Positions 16,455 to 26,479 of a stretch of DNA of 64,000 bases are shown piece after piece (the stretch's first letter is position 1; each line of letters begins with the position of its first letter). This DNA comes from Chitinophaga dinghuensis (lineage in GTDB: Bacteria > Bacteroidota > Bacteroidia > Chitinophagales > Chitinophagaceae): NCBI RefSeq assembly GCF_003259435.1, contig NZ_QLMA01000012.1, forward strand, positions 18,620-82,619, in the 5' to 3' direction. The notes under the pieces were generated by a model. It did no database searches. It was not told where the DNA came from and saw nothing but the letters and a program-made list of their open reading frames with translations. The position numbers and the translations under genes are program-made.

Positions 16455-19175
16455 TTAGCAAATTACTTCCACGTGTAATTTATCTGCAACTCCTAACGTG
16501 AACGCCTGTAGGAAGTCGATAACCAGCTGGTCCCCATTTAACCTGTACTTAAGGGTTTTATTCGTTCCATTCACGGTCACGGTTATACGCTTAGGGATTA
16601 CAAATCTTATCATGTTCACATGCAACGTTTGTAATGTCAGTTTTCCAAAAGCCAATTCCAGTCTATGCTGCTGGCCGTTGGTAGTAAGGGATTGGGAATA
16701 AGTGCCCCACCCTTCCGGTGCGGTGAATGCGGCCTTGAACTGCTCCTGTTGTATGCGTGGCGCAAAACCGATACTTGCCTGCGGGCCGTGGCAAGTAAAA
16801 CCACAGGCACTGATAAAAGTACCGTAGCTGGCCATGGCACGGGCATAATGATCACTGCATTCTATTTCATTGAAAGGATTACGCTTTCTGCCATGGTGCC
16901 GGTCGTGAATAGCGCGGGTAAGGACAAGGCTTTCATCGGTCATACCTTCCGCCATCATATGAGCCGCCACCTGGTGTTCAAAACCGCTCATGCACTCATG
17001 GAAGTATCCCAGCTGCCAGGTAACACTCTCTCCGTAAGGATTTGCTTCATTATGAGGATTAGTATTCATAATCATGCCTCCTTCGCCGGAAAGGGCATAA
17101 GGACGCCCACCAGTATGTGTTTTGATATATGGCCCCACATCAGTCGTGAAGTTATATTTCCAGAGGGCTTGCAATGCCGACACCGTTTTTTCCTTATCCA
17201 GTATGCGGGGCAGCCCCACCTGGAAAGCCCAGCTTTGTCCATATACCTGATCTATATGACAAGTATTGTAAGATCCCAGTTGCTTGCGGCCCTGCACTGC
17301 ATCCGGGCGATGAATAAAATATTCTCCGTTAAACAGGTATTGCTCCATATTACGGCGACCATTGGCTACATAGTCGCGGCAAATCTTTGCAAAGGTTTTA
17401 TCATTCATTTCTATCGCAAGTTGCTCCGCAGCGGCAGCAGCAGCAATACAGAGTCCCACAATCCAGGCAATCTCTCCCTCCCACACTGCATCGAGGGTAT
17501 TTTCCATTGGGGTATCCGTCATCCCATCTTTATTCTTATCCTGTGCCAGCATAAACAGCACCGCTTTCTTAATGCCTTGCCAGTTCTGTTGCAGGAAAGC
17601 ATTATCCGGACTCATTTGATGTTCTCTGTAAAAACGGAGGATAGTTCCTGCCTGGCCATCTATTGCCGGTCTGGTTTCATTTTCGCCACGGAAGAGGATC
17701 GCGCCTGTATCGGGGATAAAGCCGGTACCCAGGTCTACCCGTTGGCGCATATCCCGTTCCAGCGTTGGGAAGACACGCGCCATGCTATGTGCATATTGCC
17801 ATACATGCGTGCAGGTGCCTCCGCATGCGCCGATACCTTCCCATGACCAAAACCTGCCACTGGCAAAACGATAAGTGTTGGCCGTAGCAAGGGTACCAAT
17901 ATTGATGAAAGTTCGCTCCAGGAACCAATGAGGTAATGTACTGTCATTCCAGGTTTTTGCCCATAGCTCGGTGGTATGCGTCAGGTACCCCAACTTATCC
18001 TGTATATATTCGCTTACCTGTAATGCAGTAGTAAACCGCTTTCCATACCAGTAGCCATCTGCCGCATCTTTCACCATCTTCACCAACTTAGGATGTGGAT
18101 GGTTAAAATGCCAGGTAATGCTGTAATCTGTCTGCCAACTGGCCCCAGGTAAAATGGTAGCTGCTGCCTGGATACTGCCCACTAATTTCTCCGGCGCAGG
18201 CATATTGGCAACGGAGCCTATAAATGTATTGCATCCCTGTACTGTTACTGGCCAGGGATTAAAAGCGGTATTGGCCCCATTCGCTTTTCCATGAAGGGTC
18301 AAACATACAGATCCAGCATCCGGCATGGTTTTCAAAGTGGTATCGGTGGCATCAAAATCCATGAATATACTGGTACACTCAGGGGAAGAGATAAGTGTAT
18401 TTCTTCGGAAACCTTTACCACTGGCGGCAGATAACTTATTAGCACCATTTTCCATCCAGCCGGTGATGCTCGCATCCATACTGTGCGTACCATGATTGAT
18501 AACAGTAATACGCAAGATGGTTGCGGGCAAAGCGGAATTGTCCGGGTCCAGTGGAATGAACGGAGAATAGACTTTCATCTGCACGCTCACAGGTATGTCC
18601 TCACTGCGGAAGGTAATAGTAGCGGTAGGATAAGTAGGCTCAAATAGGATTTCATCCCAACTGTCTTCATTCAGCTCTTTCAGCATGGTCTTATTTCCCA
18701 GTCGTACCTGTAGGGCAAAACCCTGGTCCAGTACCCGGAAATTATTGGCCAGTGGCGGATTTACATAGGCCGCGCCATCGCGGGGGCGAATTTTCCTTTC
18801 GCTACTGCCATCATTCCAGAGGGTAGTATGCCCTGTAATACCTTCATGTTGGCCTTCCATGCTTGCGTTATAGATCTGCCATAGCCATAGTCGGCCATCC
18901 CCGCCAACATAGACGGTACCGCTATGCAATCCGCTGACCGGCATGCCAAGGTATTTCAGTTCATTGCGACTTTTCAGGTAACGGGTAGGCATACCTCTTT
19001 CATAGAGGGATTTTACCCATAGCTGATCCAGGTTTTTATCAAAGGGAATATTATGTGTCGGAAGTGGTGGCACCAGTAGCGGCCGGCCTATTGCCGGGAG
19101 TTTCGTCAATGCCAAGGCAGCAGTCAGTAACCCGACCTGCTTAAGGAAAACTCTCCTTGCATGTTGATGATTCAT
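16455..19175 (-). CDS. GH116-family glycosidase (glucosylceramidase-like), exported
   Basis: This 906-residue protein matches the GH116/GBA2 layout: an N-terminal beta-sandwich domain (about 45-370) and a C-terminal alpha/alpha barrel. Hallmarks are CGGTCTHVWQYAHSMARVFP, HIDQVYGQSW (Asp642, at the place of the family's acid/base Asp) and NEIECSDHYARAMASYG near residue 770. The N terminus has a twin-arginine-like RRVFLKQVG followed by a hydrophobic stretch, which suggests Tat export to the periplasm. Characterised members cleave beta-glucosides, beta-xylosides or GlcNAc; the substrate here is not determined. It is upstream of, and probably cotranscribed with, the two small membrane proteins. 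Confidence 0.9.
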   Translation of the reverse strand: MNHQHARRVFLKQVGLLTAALALTKLPAIGRPLLVPPLPTHNIPFDKNLDQLWVKSLYERGMPTRYLKSRNELKYLGMPVSGLHSGTVYVGGDGRLWLWQIYNASMEGQHEGITGHTTLWNDGSSERKIRPRDGAAYVNPPLANNFRVLDQGFALQVRLGNKTMLKELNEDSWDEILFEPTYPTATITFRSEDIPVSVQMKVYSPFIPLDPDNSALPATILRITVINHGTHSMDASITGWMENGANKLSAASGKGFRRNTLISSPECTSIFMDFDATDTTLKTMPDAGSVCLTLHGKANGANTAFNPWPVTVQGCNTFIGSVANMPAPEKLVGSIQAAATILPGASWQTDYSITWHFNHPHPKLVKMVKDAADGYWYGKRFTTALQVSEYIQDKLGYLTHTTELWAKTWNDSTLPHWFLERTFINIGTLATANTYRFASGRFWSWEGIGACGGTCTHVWQYAHSMARVFPTLERDMRQRVDLGTGFIPDTGAILFRGENETRPAIDGQAGTILRFYREHQMSPDNAFLQQNWQGIKKAVLFMLAQDKNKDGMTDTPMENTLDAVWEGEIAWIVGLCIAAAAAAEQLAIEMNDKTFAKICRDYVANGRRNMEQYLFNGEYFIHRPDAVQGRKQLGSYNTCHIDQVYGQSWAFQVGLPRILDKEKTVSALQALWKYNFTTDVGPYIKTHTGGRPYALSGEGGMIMNTNPHNEANPYGESVTWQLGYFHECMSGFEHQVAAHMMAEGMTDESLVLTRAIHDRHHGRKRNPFNEIECSDHYARAMASYGTFISACGFTCHGPQASIGFAPRIQQEQFKAAFTAPEGWGTYSQSLTTNGQQHRLELAFGKLTLQTLHVNMIRFVIPKRITVTVNGTNKTLKYRLNGDQLVIDFLQAFTLGVADKLHVEVIC

Positions 19176-19302
19176 TGTTCACATGGAATTATACGGAACA
19201 ATATACTCAATGCAAGTTAAAAGGTACTGTTTTTTATGCCCTGCTGCTATACAGGCACAAAAAATAGCGCGGGTAACGCGCCATTGCAATAATATTTCAG
19301 GT

Positions 19303-20067
19303 TTATTTCTTCTTCCAGACGGTATTGAATCCTCCTGTGCAGGCCAGTGGCAATATTTCGGCCACCTGGCAGTCGAATGCCTGCAATGGTTTTACCCTTT
19401 TGGTTAACAGGGAAAAAGGAAACACGTCTTCCACAAAATTCGTTTTCGCGAAACAGATAATTTCAAATTTATTCTCCGTTGCCAGTAGCTGCAAGTCTTT
19501 TTTCGTGAAAAACTGTACGTGATCCAGGTTATCGGCCTGGGATTGTACGGTGGTACCGCTGTATCCGAGCAGACTTTTTATTTTATTGACAAAGGACTGT
19601 AATCCCGGACTTTTACGTACTTTCAGCATAGGCTTGGTAACAAACACCTCGCGGGGGCCCATACCATTAGGAACGGTAACAATAAGGGTACCGTTATCAC
19701 GCAGCGATTGATAGATCGTTTGCAGCAATAAGCCAGGTTGATGTAAATGCTCCAACACTTCACTACAGATAACAGCATCATACTGCTGCCCTTGCGCAAT
19801 CAGGTCTTCTGCGCTGATCACTTCAAACTGTACATTAGGAAGCGTGTTTTTGCTACGCGCTACAGCAATGGTTTTATCGCTCACGTCTATGCCCAGCACC
19901 TTATATCCAAACTGTCCAAGATGGCGGGAAATTACGCCATTTCCGCAACCTACATCAAGAATGGTAGCCTCGGCAGGGATGGTATCTTTCAGGCTGTCTG
20001 TGATAAAGTTCAAGCGTTTAATATCAGTAATACGCTCGTATTCATAAGTAATCTTGGGGGACATCAT
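19303..20067 (-). CDS. Class I SAM-dependent methyltransferase
   Basis: This 254-residue protein has the SAM-binding motif ATILDVGCGNGVISRHL at about residues 35-51, the acidic GIDVSDKTI at the end of strand 2, and YDAVICSEVLEHLHQPG, typical of UbiG/UbiE-like methyltransferases. The N terminus MSPKITYEYERI and the conserved MGPREVF segment do not identify the substrate. It stands alone; the start could be either of the two adjacent Met codons. Confidence 0.88.
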   Translation of the reverse strand: MMSPKITYEYERITDIKRLNFITDSLKDTIPAEATILDVGCGNGVISRHLGQFGYKVLGIDVSDKTIAVARSKNTLPNVQFEVISAEDLIAQGQQYDAVICSEVLEHLHQPGLLLQTIYQSLRDNGTLIVTVPNGMGPREVFVTKPMLKVRKSPGLQSFVNKIKSLLGYSGTTVQSQADNLDHVQFFTKKDLQLLATENKFEIICFAKTNFVEDVFPFSLLTKRVKPLQAFDCQVAEILPLACTGGFNTVWKKK

Positions 20068-20128
20068 ACATCAATAGTACAAAATTGGCGGCTAATATGC
20101 AAATCGACCGGTCAATCGGTACAAATGA

Positions 20129-20160
20129 AGATGGCCAGCTGTCACGACAACTGGCCATCT
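20129..20160 (-). terminator. Probable terminator of the M1 aminopeptidase gene
   Basis: The 10-bp arms AGATGGCCAG and CTGGCCATCT, with a further inner TGTC/GACA pairing, form a stable hairpin about 25 nt after the aminopeptidase stop codon. The T-run that follows on the minus strand is weak. Confidence 0.6.
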
Positions 20161-20184
20161 CCCTATAATATTATTTTTTTATGC

Positions 20185-22734
20185 TTACGGCAATAAACGC
20201 TGCGCGCGATGCAGATTATCTGTTGCCTGCAGGATCTTATTTTTCAGTTTAGGATTGTAATCCGGGTGGGCATCCAGGAAACCGGAGACTACTTTCCAGG
20301 CGGCGGGCGACTGGTAATACCCGAATACTGCATTCAGCCAGTTGGCCGGGAAGAATATATCGCCGGTGCGCTGGATGTCTTCCAGCCATTGTAAACTTTC
20401 CGGCAGGTATTTCATGGCAGTAGCCTGACGTAGTGGATGATTCAGGTAAAATAATCCTGTCACCACCCATGACTCTTTTGCGCGGCCTTTCTTATCATGA
20501 AGGGCAGCAAAGAACTGATCTCTGTCGGACTCCTTTGCAGACAGTGCAGGCATGAGGAAATTGAGTCTGTCTTTCTTATCATTGTCTTTCAGCCGATCTC
20601 TTTGTGCAGCCAGCACATTGGTGGCTGTATCCGATTTCAGGGCAATCGTCAGAGCCATGGAGATGTAGTCTTCTTCTGACAACTTTATATCCATTGGCGC
20701 TTTTTGTTGCTCCCAGATGTCGTATATGCGTTTGCCTGCTTCTCGTGTCGTATATACATCCTGGTATGCTTTCAGCAATAACTTTTTGTTATTGGTCAAT
20801 GTCTGTTGCTGCATTGCCGTCCAGATCTGATTCTCCATTTCAGGGGCATAGCGCGAACGTTCTTCTGGTGTGGTAAACTCCCAGTAGAGCGTACTGATAT
20901 AATTGGTCAGCAGTTTCAGGTTGGTTTCTTCCTTTTCCTGACTTAACCCGGTCACGAATATACGTAGCAGCTCCGCAGGCTTATAAGTGCGGCCGGCGAG
21001 GGTATTCTCGTAGGCGTTCAGGTAAGCCGAAGAACTCCAAACAGATCCGGTATGCCTGAAGAATGATTTAGTAGCCGCAGTATCTGAGGGGAACAAGCCA
21101 TATCCCAAACCACTGGAATTGAAGAGAATATAATCCGGTTGTTCCTTACCAGTAGCCGCTTTAATTGCTGTGCTATAATCGTTCATATTCACCCGTAACT
21201 CCTTCACACTACCTGGATACACCAATGCGATATCAAAGACCTGTGGCCAGAGGCGCTTTTCGCCGGATTCCGGATGTTGGGTGATTGTCAGTTGTTTAAT
21301 CTTTCCGTTGGCAGTGGTCATTTGATAGTCGAACACCGGCCTTCCTGGCTGATTCACCCATACGCTGTTCCATTTGTGGAGATCTGCTTTGGTATATTTC
21401 GCCAGGATGGTAATCATATCGTTCCAGGAAGCGTTGCCGTACGCATAGGTATGCAGGTATTCCTGTACGCCTTTTCGGAAATTATCTTTACCCATCAATA
21501 GTTCTATCTGACGCATCATCACAGGTGCTTTATGATAGATAATATCGCCGTACATCGTGCCTGCATCCTGGAGGTTTTCCAGTTGCTGACGGATAGGATT
21601 TGCGCCGGCAGTGCGGTCTACATTGTACGCGCGAGGATAGTGATCCTGGAGGAAGCGCATATTAAATTGCTGGCTACCAAGGATGTCTTCTGCTACCTTA
21701 TCTGCCATGAAATTGGCGAATACCTCTTTCATCCATACATCATTGAACCATTTCATGGTGACCAGATCGCCAAACCACATATGTGCCGTTTCATGGGAGA
21801 TCAGGTTGGTACGGGCCAGTAGCTGATCTTTCGTAGGATTTTGGAGGAACAGAGCAGACGCTTTATACTGTACTTCTCCCGGATGTTCCATCCCGCCAAA
21901 CTGAAAATCAGGAATTGCCGCAAAGCCCATTTTCTGGAATGGATAAGGGATGCCGGTCCATTGTTCCAGGAATTTCACCGCTTCCCGATGCAAGCGGAAG
22001 ATACTGTCGATATTGGTTCCCGGATCTTTTTCCCGGTAGAGGAAAGTGGCTGGTTTACCATTGACATCTTGTTGCTCCATACTGTACTTTCCTGTGGTAA
22101 AGGAAAACAGGTAGGTAGGCAGCTTTTCCGTGGGTGCAAAGCGATAGGAAGTATAGGAAGAAGAAGTAGGGAGACTATCCTTCATCCAGCCATTGGCCAG
22201 CACTTTCCAATCGGATGGCACTTCCAGACTTAACTGGAATACAGCTTTCAGATCCGGCTGATCAAAGCAGGGAAATACGAATCTGGCTCTGTCTGGCACA
22301 AACAGGGCATAGAGGAATTCAGCGTTGCGGTTGAGAGAACCTTCTCCGGCAGTGAATTCCAGCTCAATTGTATTCTTGCCGGATTTTAATAACGTAGTAG
22401 GAATCAGCAGATGCTCATTGCTCATCACCGCTTGCGTAGCCACACTATTCACTACCAATTTGGTGATATTTCCCACTGGTTGTTTGAAATCCAGTTGCAG
22501 TGGTTGGGTAGTTTCTTTTAAGGTAAATTCCAGCTGCTCTTTTGCAGGAATAGTAGTCGCTTTTTCATTGGGAATATGAAAATGCAATGTATAAGTGATA
22601 TCACCTATGACCGCATAACGATAGGTAGCCAGTTCCAGGGAAACGCCTGTTGTAACCGGTACGGGTTTCGGCTGAGCAAAAGCCGACGGAGCGGCTGCCA
22701 GCAGGCAGATCAGCGATTTGTAAAATATTTTCAT
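20185..22734 (-). CDS. M1 family metallopeptidase (aminopeptidase N-like)
   Basis: The ATG at 22734 gives 849 residues beginning with a good signal peptide (KIFYKSLICLLAAAPSAFAQ). Longer frames upstream add non-signal residues. The zinc site is HETAH (His314, His318) followed 18 residues later by Glu337 in WMKEVFANF. The exopeptidase motif reads GGMEH rather than the common GAMEN. The protein should be a periplasmic or surface-attached aminopeptidase that trims peptides for nutrition. Neighbours give no extra hint; it is monocistronic and ends in a hairpin. Confidence 0.93.
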   Translation of the reverse strand: MKIFYKSLICLLAAAPSAFAQPKPVPVTTGVSLELATYRYAVIGDITYTLHFHIPNEKATTIPAKEQLEFTLKETTQPLQLDFKQPVGNITKLVVNSVATQAVMSNEHLLIPTTLLKSGKNTIELEFTAGEGSLNRNAEFLYALFVPDRARFVFPCFDQPDLKAVFQLSLEVPSDWKVLANGWMKDSLPTSSSYTSYRFAPTEKLPTYLFSFTTGKYSMEQQDVNGKPATFLYREKDPGTNIDSIFRLHREAVKFLEQWTGIPYPFQKMGFAAIPDFQFGGMEHPGEVQYKASALFLQNPTKDQLLARTNLISHETAHMWFGDLVTMKWFNDVWMKEVFANFMADKVAEDILGSQQFNMRFLQDHYPRAYNVDRTAGANPIRQQLENLQDAGTMYGDIIYHKAPVMMRQIELLMGKDNFRKGVQEYLHTYAYGNASWNDMITILAKYTKADLHKWNSVWVNQPGRPVFDYQMTTANGKIKQLTITQHPESGEKRLWPQVFDIALVYPGSVKELRVNMNDYSTAIKAATGKEQPDYILFNSSGLGYGLFPSDTAATKSFFRHTGSVWSSSAYLNAYENTLAGRTYKPAELLRIFVTGLSQEKEETNLKLLTNYISTLYWEFTTPEERSRYAPEMENQIWTAMQQQTLTNNKKLLLKAYQDVYTTREAGKRIYDIWEQQKAPMDIKLSEEDYISMALTIALKSDTATNVLAAQRDRLKDNDKKDRLNFLMPALSAKESDRDQFFAALHDKKGRAKESWVVTGLFYLNHPLRQATAMKYLPESLQWLEDIQRTGDIFFPANWLNAVFGYYQSPAAWKVVSGFLDAHPDYNPKLKNKILQATDNLHRAQRLLP

Positions 22735-22948
22735 CGACATAAATTGGCTTATAGCAGGTCGGTAAATATAAGCCATTACCAGCAGCATTCGGCATAAAAA
22801 AAGCGGTCTGCCGACCGCCGTTTATAATGTACATGCCTGCCTTTGTAGTACTTGCGGACAAGAAAACCAGGTTCGGCAAAGTGATATGCTGATGTGAGGA
22901 AAAATTTAGCACTGGTAATGAAAAATAACCTCTTATCCATTGAATATG

Positions 22949-23260
22949 CTAGCTGTTCATTCCCTCCAACTGCTGGAATACCTGTACCAGCGATTGCCCC
23001 TTTTCGGTCAGCGTATATTCAATATGCAAGGGTTTCTGTTGAATGATGGTTTTCTCCAGTAGTCCAGATTCCTCCATCTCTTTCAGGGCAGTGGCCAACG
23101 ACTGCTTATTGGTTCCCTCTATCTGACGAAGCAGGGTATTAAAACGAAGAGGGGCTGTCACGGCCAACCGGAAGATTTCCGGCTTCCATTTACCAGCTAA
23201 CATCTTCAGTAGTCCCTGCGCAGGGCAAATTTCATTATTATCGTTCTTTTTAGTAGTCAT
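22949..23260 (-). CDS. HxlR-family winged-helix regulator
   Basis: The ATG at 23260 gives 103 residues (an upstream in-frame TTG at 23281 is less likely). The HxlR pattern is clear: CPAQGLLKMLAGKWKPEIF, then RFNTLLRQIEGTNKQSLATALKEMEESGLL, then a wing ending IEYTLTEKGQSLV. Cys12 is at the position of the redox-active cysteine in several HxlR sensors of quinones, aldehydes or diamide. It is transcribed divergently from the DsbA-like gene at 23351, 90 nt away, and probably controls it. Confidence 0.93.
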   Translation of the reverse strand: MTTKKNDNNEICPAQGLLKMLAGKWKPEIFRLAVTAPLRFNTLLRQIEGTNKQSLATALKEMEESGLLEKTIIQQKPLHIEYTLTEKGQSLVQVFQQLEGMNS

Positions 23261-23350
23261 CTTTTTCTGACTTATTGCCAATCAACACTTTGTTAATGAC
23301 CTTTGTACAAAAGTTGATATAAATATACAGGAAGGTTCAATACAAAAATA

Positions 23351-24262
23351 ATGGAAACTAAAAATAATCCACTTTTATGTGACCCCAATACCGGCATCTG
23401 CGAAATGCCCGCTACAAGAGGAGATATTCAAAAACAAGACATCATTGCCAGTGAGAAACCAGTGAAGATCATCTATTTTACAGATCCCATCTGTTCCTCC
23501 TGCTGGGGCATAGAACCACAGCTGCGAAAACTGAAACTGGAATACGGCAGTAACTTCGAAATCATTTATCATATGGGCGGGCTGTTGCCCGACTGGAGCT
23601 ATAACAGTGGTGGTATCAGTAAACCATCCGATGTGGCCCATCACTGGGATGAAGTGAGCGAGTATTATCAAATGCCTATAGATGGGGACGTATGGCTGGA
23701 AGATCCGCTGCACTCCTCCTACCCTCCTTCTACGGCTTTTAAAGCCGCTCAATTGCAGGATACCCACAAAGCAGTAGTCTTTTTAAGGATCATGCGGGAA
23801 ATGGTTTTCCTGCAAAAGAAAAATATTACCAAATGGGAGCATGTATCGCAAGCTGCGATGAAAGCAGGTCTGGACCTACAGCAGCTGAAAGACGATTATG
23901 AAGGAAATGCCATCTTGTTCTTCCGGGAAGACCTAAACTACGCGAGGAACATGGGTATCAGAGGATTTCCTACCCTTTTCATAGCCGACAACCAGGGAAA
24001 TATGGAAACTGTCTATGGCACAAGACCATATGCCACCTACGAACAAGCATTATTAATCATTCATCCTTCCGCTATAAAAACCACCTATTCCAAAGATTGG
24101 AAAAGCCTGTTTAGCACTTATCCGTCACTTACCAGAAGAGAGTTCGCAGAATTAGCGGACCTATCACTGGAAACAGCTGAAAAAACACTGAATCAGCTAG
24201 TAGAAAATCAGGAATTAAAACGACTAGATACCAAGAACGGTGCACTTTGGACAAGGGAATAA
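23351..24262 (+). CDS. DsbA-like thioredoxin-fold protein, SpxH/FrnE-like
   Basis: This 303-residue cytoplasmic protein has a thioredoxin-fold active site CSSC (Cys48, Cys51) within YFTDPICSSCWGIEPQL, close to the pattern of the SpxH/YjbH and FrnE branch of the DsbA superfamily. The cis-Pro region is GIRGFPTLFIAD. The last ~55 residues (YPSLTRREFAELADLSLETAEKTL and on) look like a small winged-helix domain, an unusual extension. There is no signal peptide, so it acts in the cytosol, perhaps as a thiol oxidoreductase or protease adaptor. It is likely controlled by the divergent HxlR regulator. Confidence 0.85.
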   Translation: METKNNPLLCDPNTGICEMPATRGDIQKQDIIASEKPVKIIYFTDPICSSCWGIEPQLRKLKLEYGSNFEIIYHMGGLLPDWSYNSGGISKPSDVAHHWDEVSEYYQMPIDGDVWLEDPLHSSYPPSTAFKAAQLQDTHKAVVFLRIMREMVFLQKKNITKWEHVSQAAMKAGLDLQQLKDDYEGNAILFFREDLNYARNMGIRGFPTLFIADNQGNMETVYGTRPYATYEQALLIIHPSAIKTTYSKDWKSLFSTYPSLTRREFAELADLSLETAEKTLNQLVENQELKRLDTKNGALWTRE

Positions 24263-24415
24263 AAAAGGGATGCAGTTGCCTGCCAGTAAGCCATTTCTGG
24301 ACAATGGATCTTTGCCGCTGATTATATAAAGCGATTGCAGAGCATATTCCATGGCTAATTTCAGCATAGGAATATATAGGGAGGATCAACAAATCATCTC
24401 GTCTCCTATGCTGCA

Positions 24416-25762
24416 TCAGTGTGGCTGCGACAACAGCTTCATCGCCGCTTCAAGTGCCAGATCCTTATCATGCAGCCTGTCTTCAATACCTGGGTAAACT
24501 TCCAGATCAGGCATTAGATAGGTTACTTTCGTGGAATCAAATCCTGGCAGAGTAAAGTTGGAGGTAGGGAAATAAATGTTACAGCGACTTTTAGGCAATA
24601 CTTGCAGTTGTATTTCTCCAGTGATAAAAAGTGGTTCTACGCTTACCTGACCCACTACCTTTCCTAATTTATAAAATTGAAAGGCATTCGCCATCATATG
24701 CGCACTGGAGAAGGTTTTTACATCGGTAAGCAGGACGGCTCTTCCGAAGAAATCCCTTTTGATAGGGCGAGTAAGCGGTTGAGCCGAATCATCCACGGTA
24801 GTCTTCACTCCTTTCTCCAGGTACTGCTCACTGAGTCCTAATCTGTACTCCTGATCGGTGATGTGATCAAATACCATTCGACCTAACTGCGTACTACCGC
24901 CGAGGTTACTCCTGATATCGATAATAATATCCTTCACCTGCTCCCTGGCCGCTGCCCCGAAGAACTTTTCCAGTATAGCTTGCAGACTATCTTTCTTACT
25001 TATCAGCAGTGTGCCAATTCTTAAATACCCTATTGGATGTTCCCCGGAACGCAGCAACTTGTACTCAAAATCTGCCACCACAGGTTCCGCCTTGTTCAAT
25101 TCTTCCTTCGACACCCCTTTCACCAAGATGGTACTATTGGGCAACTGTACTTTAAAGTTATTCCGGAAATCCAGCAGGAGTAGTAAGTCTCTGTAAAAAA
25201 TACTTTCATGCCACTGTTCAAAGAAATGCTCCTCATTAGGGGCATATGCAACACCAGCCTTTATCTTATGTAAAATTTCCGCAGTAGGTACACCATTGAT
25301 GGCAAGAATCTCTGTTCCTCTTGGAATTCCTTTTTCGGCTGACAGATTCTTATCAGTGTAAACCCGGTTATTACTGATCATAACGGTAAAGGGGAAGCAT
25401 AAACCCGGGAGATCTCCATCCAGTTTACTCAGCAACGTCTTATCAATAAAGCATTGGAAATGCGGATCTTTCAATACAACGAACAGCGGCATGATATGCC
25501 TGTAAAAGGCAACCACGGACATCGAATCTGTGAGCGAATGCAGAATGGACTGTTTAGTAGAATCATAAATAGCCTTTGGACAGAGATAATACATATCCGG
25601 CACTTCCTTCTCCAGGCGGTCGGTCATTAGTTTAAACTCTGCCTGCAGCGCTTGTGCCGACAACTTCTTATCAGGGCTTTCATCTACTACAAATGATTTG
25701 CAACAAACGGATACCACAGAGGCAACAATCAAAATGGAGATAACGGTCGGCAAGGATCTCAT
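24416..25762 (-). CDS. S41 family peptidase, exported
   Basis: This 448-residue protein starts with a signal sequence (VISILIVASVVSVCC) that carries Cys residues at its end and may be lipidated. The S41 (tail-specific protease-like) core shows IIDIRSNLGGSTQLG and the catalytic Ser in VKTFSSAHMMANAF. A short PDZ-like stretch (GTEILAINGVPTAEI) lies near residue 150. It should be an envelope serine endopeptidase. Substrate unknown, and no partner genes are nearby. Confidence 0.87.
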   Translation of the reverse strand: MRSLPTVISILIVASVVSVCCKSFVVDESPDKKLSAQALQAEFKLMTDRLEKEVPDMYYLCPKAIYDSTKQSILHSLTDSMSVVAFYRHIMPLFVVLKDPHFQCFIDKTLLSKLDGDLPGLCFPFTVMISNNRVYTDKNLSAEKGIPRGTEILAINGVPTAEILHKIKAGVAYAPNEEHFFEQWHESIFYRDLLLLLDFRNNFKVQLPNSTILVKGVSKEELNKAEPVVADFEYKLLRSGEHPIGYLRIGTLLISKKDSLQAILEKFFGAAAREQVKDIIIDIRSNLGGSTQLGRMVFDHITDQEYRLGLSEQYLEKGVKTTVDDSAQPLTRPIKRDFFGRAVLLTDVKTFSSAHMMANAFQFYKLGKVVGQVSVEPLFITGEIQLQVLPKSRCNIYFPTSNFTLPGFDSTKVTYLMPDLEVYPGIEDRLHDKDLALEAAMKLLSQPH

Positions 25763-25832
25763 AGTTTTACTTTGGGCTATGGATAAAGCATTATAGATTG
25801 TAACAAGTTAACTAGAAAATATGTAAAATAAA

Positions 25833-25861
25833 AAGAGGGCCAGCATCTCTGCAGCCCTCTT
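25833..25861 (-). terminator. Terminator of the PepSY-like gene
   Basis: The arms AAGAGGGC and GCCCTCTT enclose a 13-nt loop. On the minus strand they are followed by TTTTATTTT, a good intrinsic terminator about 95 nt after the stop codon. Confidence 0.75.
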
Positions 25862-25957
25862 GCATTATTCATATCATATCTCTTTAATTCGCATTATTCA
25901 CCATCAGGGTATAATTACTTTCGCCCATGGGATACCGCCATTAAATAATGATCTCTC

Positions 25958-26392
25958 TTAGTCTTTTGATTCTTCCACAAACTTTCCGGCAGTATCAAAC
26001 AGAATATCTTTGTCTTTGCTTTCTACTTCAAACAGTACAGTACCATTTGCTTTTACAATCTTCGCCAATTTATCCACCGGAATATTTGGATAGTTCTTTT
26101 TCATATACTCCCCTGCTGCCGCTGGCAGCGTAGCAACCGGAACTTTTGTTTCTGTCTGGATCCAGTTGCCTTTATTATCAAAAACGGCTTCTGTTTTGAT
26201 GCCATTCAGCATAAATTTAGCTTCTCCATCTTTCCCTTCCGCTTTCCATTTTACATTCTCTGCTCCAGGAAATTTTTTAGCAAATGCTGCCGCTGCTTCA
26301 GCAGTAGGCGTATAGGCAGATTTTTTTTCTTGTGCAGATACAGCTCCGCCTACCAGGCAAAATGCCAGGGCAATCATTGTTATTTTTTTCAT
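25958..26392 (-). CDS. PepSY-like periplasmic protein
   Basis: The ATG at 26392 gives 144 residues with a clear signal peptide (KKITMIALAFCLVGGAVSAQ). The mature part contains FPGAENVKWKAEGKDGEAKF and a second half-repeat (YMKKNYPNIPVDKLAKI), the pattern of the Bacteroidota PepSY-like (beta-lactamase-inhibitor-like) family. These are small periplasmic proteins of unknown role, often multicopy. A minus-strand -7 box TAGTTTTG lies at plus 26422-26429, giving a 25-nt leader that supports this start. Confidence 0.85.
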   Translation of the reverse strand: MKKITMIALAFCLVGGAVSAQEKKSAYTPTAEAAAAFAKKFPGAENVKWKAEGKDGEAKFMLNGIKTEAVFDNKGNWIQTETKVPVATLPAAAGEYMKKNYPNIPVDKLAKIVKANGTVLFEVESKDKDILFDTAGKFVEESKD

Positions 26393-26479
26393 ACAGTAAA
26401 GTGTTGGATTTAGTAATAACCCAAAACTAGGAGACAATTCTGGTTACATTCTGTGGAAAGGGAAAGACGAATGTTAAAT

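Noticed and set aside
16665..17846. Long frame antisense to the GH116 gene
   Set aside because: It is the complement-strand shadow of a well-supported gene and has no recognisable domain.
22735..22788. Longer start of the M1 aminopeptidase at 22788
   Set aside because: The added residues precede a complete signal peptide that begins at ATG 22734.
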